DNA of 29,620 bases from Desulfobacterales bacterium HSG17 (GTDB lineage: Bacteria > Desulfobacterota > Desulfobacteria > Desulfobacterales > Desulfococcaceae). This document shows positions 25,221 through 29,620 of this stretch, in pieces. Numbering within the stretch: the stretch's first letter is position 1; each line of letters begins with the position of its first letter. The stretch covers positions 1-29,620 of the forward strand of contig JAUCGD010000021.1 in the NCBI GenBank assembly GCA_030377945.1. The letters are read 5' to 3'. Position numbers and translations under genes: made by a program. The notes beneath the pieces are model-generated. The model was not told the DNA's origin, did no database searches, and saw only the letters and a program-made list of their open reading frames with translations.

Positions 25221-26342
25221 TTATTTATATCCTATAGTTTCATCTGCCATAAGACCTGAAAGCACCTCAATTTTGTTTTCATAAACTCTGCCGGTTTTAA
25301 TATAAACCCTTTGCCAGGCATCACCCTTTTTAATATATACCTGTTCAAGCTGCCCAACTTTAATAAGTGCTTCTTTAGGAATTAAAAGAGTGTTTTCTTT
25401 TTTAACAGGCACAAGAAGTCTGCCAAACATTCCTGGATAGACACCTTGTGTTACAGGCAGCAAAGCCTTTACCTGAAAAGTCCTGGTGGCAGGATCAGCA
25501 TAGGGGACAATCTCTTCTATGGAGGATGATATAATTTTACCTATTGTATCAATTTTAACACTGTATTCATGCCCAATAACGATCTGACCAATCAAACCCT
25601 CCCGCACACTTGCTTCAAGCCTTAAAGCTCCACTGGTCTGTATGGTTAAAAGGGGCTTGCCCGGAACTGCGATATCACCCGGTTCAATCATTCTTTGAAC
25701 CACAATTCCAGCAGCTGGGGATTTTATTTGCGTATAATCCCTGCCAATGCCTGCCTCTTTTACAACTTCCTGGGCCTGTCTTATGGATGCCTTTGCAGCC
25801 TGCTTTGCTTTCTGGTTTTTTTCAAGTCTTGCTTTTGTCTGGAGATACAAAGCCTTATCAATTTCAAGTTTCTGGGATGGAACAATATTTTTTTCAAACA
25901 GTATTTTGGTCCTGGCATAGGATGCCTTGGCCTGGTCAAGATTTGCATTCGCTTCATCCATAGCTTTCTTGGCCTGCTCAAGGCTGTTTTCTGCAACATT
26001 AAGGCCTTCTTTAGCCTGTTCAAGCTTTGATGTAAGCTGTCTTGAGTCAAGTTTTATTAAGACCTGCCCTTTTTTAACCAGACTGCCAGGAGTAAAAAAA
26101 ACTTTGACAACCTGGGCACTTACCTGGGATTCTATTGAAGATTCAGTCAAGGGTCGTATTGTCCCGACAGCCTCGTACATCTGAACCATTTCCCGGTTTT
26201 CTACTTTTACAATATTTCCTGGACTGAAATTAGTGACTGAATTGTTATCTTTAGAAAATCCAGGTCTAATTTTTTCATTGTCACAGGAAAAAATTAAAAG
26301 GAGCACCAGTATCAATGGTATAAAAATAATTTTTTGTCTCAT
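25221..26342 (-). CDS. RND efflux periplasmic adaptor (membrane fusion) lipoprotein
   Basis: This 373-residue adaptor links the RND pump to an outer-membrane channel. ATG 26342 has AGAGG 7 bases upstream and opens a lipoprotein leader (MRQKIIFIPLILVLLLIFSC) with Cys20 as the probable lipid site. The protein then shows a barrel-sandwich half (EAVGTIRPLTESSIESQVSAQV, GSLVKKGQVLIKLD). A long Ala/Glu/Lys/Gln coiled-coil hairpin, roughly residues 100-180, comes next, followed by the second half (IKSPAAGIVVQRMIEPGD) and a beta-barrel domain. A longer start 18 bases upstream adds six residues and is less likely. It forms an operon with the pump. Confidence 0.93.
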   Translation of the reverse strand: MRQKIIFIPLILVLLLIFSCDNEKIRPGFSKDNNSVTNFSPGNIVKVENREMVQMYEAVGTIRPLTESSIESQVSAQVVKVFFTPGSLVKKGQVLIKLDSRQLTSKLEQAKEGLNVAENSLEQAKKAMDEANANLDQAKASYARTKILFEKNIVPSQKLEIDKALYLQTKARLEKNQKAKQAAKASIRQAQEVVKEAGIGRDYTQIKSPAAGIVVQRMIEPGDIAVPGKPLLTIQTSGALRLEASVREGLIGQIVIGHEYSVKIDTIGKIISSSIEEIVPYADPATRTFQVKALLPVTQGVYPGMFGRLLVPVKKENTLLIPKEALIKVGQLEQVYIKKGDAWQRVYIKTGRVYENKIEVLSGLMADETIGYK

Positions 26343-26381
26343 AACACTGCCTCTATGCATTTGCCAAGCCAGGCCATTGGT

Positions 26382-26414
26382 TGGGAAAATCCTGACAGAG
26401 CCAGGATTTTCCCA
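26382..26414 (-). terminator. 13-bp perfect hairpin between desulfoferrodoxin and the RND operon
   Basis: Arms 26382-26394 (TGGGAAAATCCTG) and 26402-26414 are perfect reverse complements around a 7-base loop. The hairpin lies just 3' of the desulfoferrodoxin stop and 40 bases before the RND adaptor start. No T-run follows, so it may be a Rho-aided terminator, an mRNA stabiliser or an attenuator for the pump genes. Confidence 0.65.
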
Positions 26415-26420
26415 GGATAG

Positions 26421-26813
26421 TTAAATATTCTTTTCTGATTTCCAAAGACCATGAAGATTGCAATAAGCTCTCGCAACAACGTTGCCGGCATCAGTTTTAA
26501 ATTCAACTTCTGGTTTATCTTCGGGGGTAAGTGTGTTTCTCTGCACAAAGGTATTATCATCTGAAGAGAGATCAATCCACTCAATCCAGTGGTCACTGCC
26601 CATGGGATGAGCTACACTGCCAACTTTTACAAGGTATCCGCCATCTATTGTTTCAATAACAGGTATATGTTTTTCTACTGCTGCATCCACAATATTCTCA
26701 ACAAGACGGTCCATTGGTTGTCCACAGCACTGTACGGATGGTTCTTCCCCATGGAGTACCTGAACAATATTACCACACTTACTGCATTTATAGATTCCAT
26801 GTAATTCAGCCAT
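26421..26813 (-). CDS. dfx: Desulfoferrodoxin (superoxide reductase, 2Fe type)
   Basis: This 130-residue enzyme reduces superoxide to hydrogen peroxide in the cytoplasm of anaerobes. The N-terminal desulforedoxin-like centre has C10-x2-C13 and C29-C30. The catalytic Fe(His)4Cys centre is seen in EKHIPV, GSVAHPM, DHWIEWI and the C-terminal ARAYCNLHGLW, which supplies Cys and His ligands. The length is normal for the two-iron class. AAGGAGAG precedes the ATG. The flavodoxin gene lies upstream in the same direction and may donate electrons. The peroxide formed could be removed by the rubrerythrin encoded at the other end of the window. Confidence 0.97.
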   Translation of the reverse strand: MAELHGIYKCSKCGNIVQVLHGEEPSVQCCGQPMDRLVENIVDAAVEKHIPVIETIDGGYLVKVGSVAHPMGSDHWIEWIDLSSDDNTFVQRNTLTPEDKPEVEFKTDAGNVVARAYCNLHGLWKSEKNI

Positions 26814-26851
26814 TTTAACTCTCCTTTTTTTCTAAGTTATATCCACTCTTT

Positions 26852-27286
26852 TTAAATCATAGCAACAATACTTTTGCCATATTCCTGGGCTGCCTGTACT
26901 CCTCCTCCTATCCAACCTGCTTTCAACATCAAAGCTCCTCCAGATACCATTTTCATACCATAAATATGCTCCATGGTATCAAAAATTCTTGGGCCAGCTT
27001 CACCGCTCCAGCCATAGGCACCAAAAGCACCACCTGGCTTTCCTTTAAGTTCTGCTCGTTCTGCCATAAACAGAATCTGTTTCATGGATGTAATCATTTC
27101 ACCATGATAGGTAGGAGATCCAAATGCATATCCATCATAACCTTTTAAATCTTCCTCGTTTTTGATTTCATTTGCTTTTTTTACATCAACCTCATTTCCT
27201 GAGATACGGATACCTTCTGCAATCAAATCTGCAATCTCTTTGGTTGCATTTGCCCTTGACGCGTAAACTATTAAAATTTTTCCCAT
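26852..27286 (-). CDS. Flavodoxin
   Basis: This 144-residue FMN protein has the flavodoxin fold. VYASRANATKEIADLIAEG near residues 7-25 is the phosphate loop (T/S-x-T/N pattern, here S-R-A-N-A-T). FGSPTYHGEMITSMKQIL and GAYGWSGEAGPRIF are the two flavin-flanking loops, as in FprA and NrdI-like short flavodoxins. It is a cytoplasmic electron carrier. AAGGAGGAATA directly precedes the ATG, an unusually strong ribosome site. Desulfoferrodoxin follows 38 bases downstream, suggesting a shared oxygen-defence transcript. No clear -35/-10 pair can be called in the 108-base gap upstream. Confidence 0.92.
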   Translation of the reverse strand: MGKILIVYASRANATKEIADLIAEGIRISGNEVDVKKANEIKNEEDLKGYDGYAFGSPTYHGEMITSMKQILFMAERAELKGKPGGAFGAYGWSGEAGPRIFDTMEHIYGMKMVSGGALMLKAGWIGGGVQAAQEYGKSIVAMI

Positions 27287-27394
27287 TATTCCTCCTTAAT
27301 TATAAATATTTGATGATAAATACCCATGTTATAAGTTACTATTAAATAAAATTCCTGCATTTTCCATTTCAATAATCTTTTAAACACTGTCTGA

Positions 27395-28246
27395 TCATGC
27401 AATACAGAGAATTTCTTTTAATTGATTTTTCTTAAAGCTGTGTTCAATCAGAGGTCGTTCCTTTAGTACATCCACTCTTTCGTGAAATGGAATGCCATAT
27501 TTTTTATAGATAATCCCTGTGGGAATTTCATCTTTTTGATTGTGTACTATCGGCAAAGCTTTTTCATAATCTGAATAGTCATGGTTGGTATCTTTAAGAT
27601 CAAAAACCCTTGATTTATACCATGAATGGGTATTTATCTTATTAAACGACACACAGGGTTGATAGATATCAATCATGGAAAAACCTTTATAATTAACAGC
27701 TTCAACAATCAAATGAGTCAATTGCTGTATATTCCCTGAAAATCCCCGGGCTATAAATCCTGCTCCCATGACAAGGGCAGTTGCCACAGGATTAAAAGCA
27801 TTGGAAGTTGTTCCATGATTTTGATTCTTGGTTTTCATTCCAAAGTCTGAGGTTGGAGAAGCCTGCCCTTTAGTCAGCCCGTAAACCTGATTGTTATGTA
27901 TGAGCAGTGTGATATCAATATTACGGCGTATTGCTGCCATAAAGTGATTTCCACCTTCACCATAACAATCCCCATCTCCTGAATTTACAATAATATTAAG
28001 ATTATGGTTGGCAATTTTAGCACCTGTGGCAAGGGCAAGAGCTCTTCCATGAAGTCCATGCAACATATTACAGGCAAGATAATTTGGAGTTTTACCTGCC
28101 TGTCCTATACCAGATACAAGTAAAAGGTCTCTTGGTGTAAAATCAAGAGCAGTAAATGCATCTTTCATGGACTTTAGAATGGAAAAATTACCACATCCCG
28201 GGCACCATTGATTTTCATTATCAATATCAAATTCTGATTGTATCAT
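27395..28246 (-). CDS. korB: 2-oxoacid:ferredoxin oxidoreductase, beta subunit
   Basis: This TPP-binding subunit of about 283 residues belongs to a 2-oxoglutarate/2-oxoacid:ferredoxin oxidoreductase. Near the N-terminus, WCPGCGNFSILKSM supplies cluster Cys. GDGDCYGEGGNHFMAAIRR and HNNQVYGLTKGQASPTS form the TPP/Mg site. The enzyme oxidises a 2-oxoacid with CoA and reduces ferredoxin, or runs in reverse to fix CO2. ATG 28246 overlaps the alpha subunit's TGA (ATGA) and is preceded by GGGGTG. GTG 28255 is the alternative start. The symbol assumes 2-oxoglutarate; branched-chain or other 2-oxoacids cannot be excluded. Confidence 0.92.
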   Translation of the reverse strand: MIQSEFDIDNENQWCPGCGNFSILKSMKDAFTALDFTPRDLLLVSGIGQAGKTPNYLACNMLHGLHGRALALATGAKIANHNLNIIVNSGDGDCYGEGGNHFMAAIRRNIDITLLIHNNQVYGLTKGQASPTSDFGMKTKNQNHGTTSNAFNPVATALVMGAGFIARGFSGNIQQLTHLIVEAVNYKGFSMIDIYQPCVSFNKINTHSWYKSRVFDLKDTNHDYSDYEKALPIVHNQKDEIPTGIIYKKYGIPFHERVDVLKERPLIEHSFKKNQLKEILCIA

Positions 28247-29620
28247 AATCGGCACCCCATAATCTGATTTATTTCTTTCATAATATACTCTGGATATATG
28301 GGTCTGCCATCATATTTTAAAATAGATGCAAACCAGTCAATTCCTGTCTGCTGACGAATCAGATTTCCCAACTGACAGGTAGCATTACCTTCAACCATTA
28401 TTAATTTTTTATTTTGAATTATTTTTTTGACTTTATCAAAATCAAGGGGCCAGATATCTTCAAAAGTAATCCACCCTGCATCTATTCCCTGTTTTCTTAA
28501 TTGAAACCCGGCTTCCATGATACTGCCCTTTGTTGATCCCCAGCCTGTCAGGAAAAATGAGCTTTGTTCATGGGATATGGATGGCAGACTCATCGCATTT
28601 TTCATCATTACAAGTTTTTTAAATCTTTTTTCCTCCATGGCCTTTCTGTTTCCAGGTTCTTCAAGTGATAGACCTTCCTGGGTATGTTCATTCCCGCTTG
28701 CCCTTACCAGAGCATCAGAGGCGCATGGTATTCTGCGTGGAGAAATACCTGTGCCAGTTATTTTGTATCGCTTATAGGGCTCATCTTGATACAGTTTTGT
28801 ATCTTGTTCCAGGAAAGTTTCATGTTCATGGCCTATTTTAAATTCACCTGATTCAGTCTTTGCTGAATCTGCAAGGAACTGATCCATTAAAACAATGGAT
28901 GGGACCTGGTATTTCTCTGACAGAAAAAATGCTTTTTTAAGTGTATCAAATGTCTCAAGAACGCCACCGGGAGCAAAGACAAACCTGGGAAATTCATCCT
29001 GGGATGCATTTATAGTAAATAAAAGATCTGACTGGGCTGTCCTTGTAGCAAGGCCAGTAGCTGGCCCCGGGCGTTGGGCATTGATAATCACAATGGGAGT
29101 TTCCGTCATGCCGGCAAGACCAAGCCCTTCAGTCATGAGACAAAATCCCCCGCCCGAGGTCGATGTCATGGATCGAACTCCTGCAAATGATGCTCCAATT
29201 GCCATATTAACTGCCGCAATCTCATCTTCTGCCTGCTCAATAACCATGGGTACCTGGTCGGCAAATTGTACTATATTGGAAATTATTGAAGTTCCAGGGC
29301 TCATGGGATAAAAAGGGAAAAACCTGCAATCGGCTGCAATAGCACCAAGTGCAGCAGCTTTTGCCCCTGTCATCATCGTATTTTTATGTTTAATCGGAGT
29401 AAAATTAAAAGAGTGAGGGAAGTTAATTTTTTTACCAATTTCATATCCGCTTTTTGCTGCTTTCAGATTCAAGTCCAGCACAGTTTTTCCCTTGGATTGA
29501 AACTGCTCCTCCAACACCTGTTTCAAAGCTTTAAATTCAGCCCCGATAACAGCAAGGACAGCTCCTGCTGCCACAGTATTAGAAACAATCTTCCCTCCTG
29601 CCTCTTTTGCCATGCGCTCT
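28243..29620 (-). CDS. korA: 2-oxoacid:ferredoxin oxidoreductase, alpha subunit (partial, 5' end beyond the window)
   Basis: At least 459 residues are visible; the frame stays open to the window edge, so the true start lies beyond 29620. The first visible residues (GGKIVSNTVAAGAVLAVIG) are the end of the fused gamma domain. Next come the pyrimidine-binding domain (FFPFYPMSPGTSII, VIEQAEDEIAAVNMAIGASFAGVRSMTS) and RPGPATGLATRTAQSDLL. The C-terminal domain has SFFLTGWGSTKGSIMEA and VEGNATCQLGNLIRQ. It partners the beta subunit encoded directly downstream with a 4-base overlap. No small ferredoxin-like delta subunit is in the window. Confidence 0.93.
   Translation of the reverse strand, partial: ERMAKEAGGKIVSNTVAAGAVLAVIGAEFKALKQVLEEQFQSKGKTVLDLNLKAAKSGYEIGKKINFPHSFNFTPIKHKNTMMTGAKAAALGAIAADCRFFPFYPMSPGTSIISNIVQFADQVPMVIEQAEDEIAAVNMAIGASFAGVRSMTSTSGGGFCLMTEGLGLAGMTETPIVIINAQRPGPATGLATRTAQSDLLFTINASQDEFPRFVFAPGGVLETFDTLKKAFFLSEKYQVPSIVLMDQFLADSAKTESGEFKIGHEHETFLEQDTKLYQDEPYKRYKITGTGISPRRIPCASDALVRASGNEHTQEGLSLEEPGNRKAMEEKRFKKLVMMKNAMSLPSISHEQSSFFLTGWGSTKGSIMEAGFQLRKQGIDAGWITFEDIWPLDFDKVKKIIQNKKLIMVEGNATCQLGNLIRQQTGIDWFASILKYDGRPIYPEYIMKEINQIMGCRL

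Overview
The window reads as chromosomal DNA from an AT-rich, Gram-negative, strictly anaerobic bacterium, most likely a sulfate-reducing relative of Desulfobacteraceae. This is an inference from gene content: ferredoxin, rubrerythrin, desulfoferrodoxin, flavodoxin, a 2-oxoacid:ferredoxin oxidoreductase, a sigma-54 activator and a selenoprotein occur together. I see no rRNA, tRNA, CRISPR array or intact insertion sequence.

Region 1 (1-11750, all + strand). A small ferredoxin with an Asp in the cluster motif and a rubrerythrin open the window. An arsenosugar-type cluster follows: a purine nucleoside/MTA phosphorylase, a family 2 glycosyltransferase, an MFS transporter, a TVP38 membrane domain fused to a flavin disulfide reductase, an AhpD-like CxxC protein and the radical SAM enzyme ArsS. 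ArsS appears to be a selenoprotein. Its apparent stop at 7407-7409 is a TGA inside the conserved C-terminal Cys-rich tail, followed at the right distance by a SECIS-like hairpin, and the real end is TAA at 7437-7439. No ArsM arsenic methyltransferase is in the window. Behind ArsS lie a truncated thiamine-pyrophosphate enzyme, an SthA-like transhydrogenase without redox cysteines, and an exported YyaL/DUF255 thioredoxin-fold protein.

Region 2 (11850-15702) is the best candidate for an undescribed system. A PAS-AAA-Fis sigma-54 activator (- strand) diverges from a four-gene operon: a 67-residue protein, an overlapping 93-residue protein, a Cys-rich DUF169-like protein and a radical SAM protein related to spore photoproduct lyase. 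The shared intergenic region holds a near-consensus -24/-12 promoter and two 16-bp inverted repeats exactly 30 bp apart, which look like the activator's binding sites.

Region 3 (15703-22014) looks like acquired, partly decayed accessory DNA. It holds single genes (a DHRS1-like SDR, a small membrane protein with an EFR1 flavodoxin-ferredoxin, a DUF1295 membrane protein, a SnoaL-like cyclase, two GNATs), a decayed GNAT, and a second EFR1 copy broken by an amber codon.

Region 4 (22015-29620, all - strand), read in transcription order, holds the alpha (cut by the window edge) and beta subunits of a 2-oxoacid:ferredoxin oxidoreductase, a flavodoxin, a desulfoferrodoxin, a strong hairpin, then an RND adaptor lipoprotein and its inner-membrane pump. 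Redox and oxygen-defence genes therefore lie at both ends of the window.
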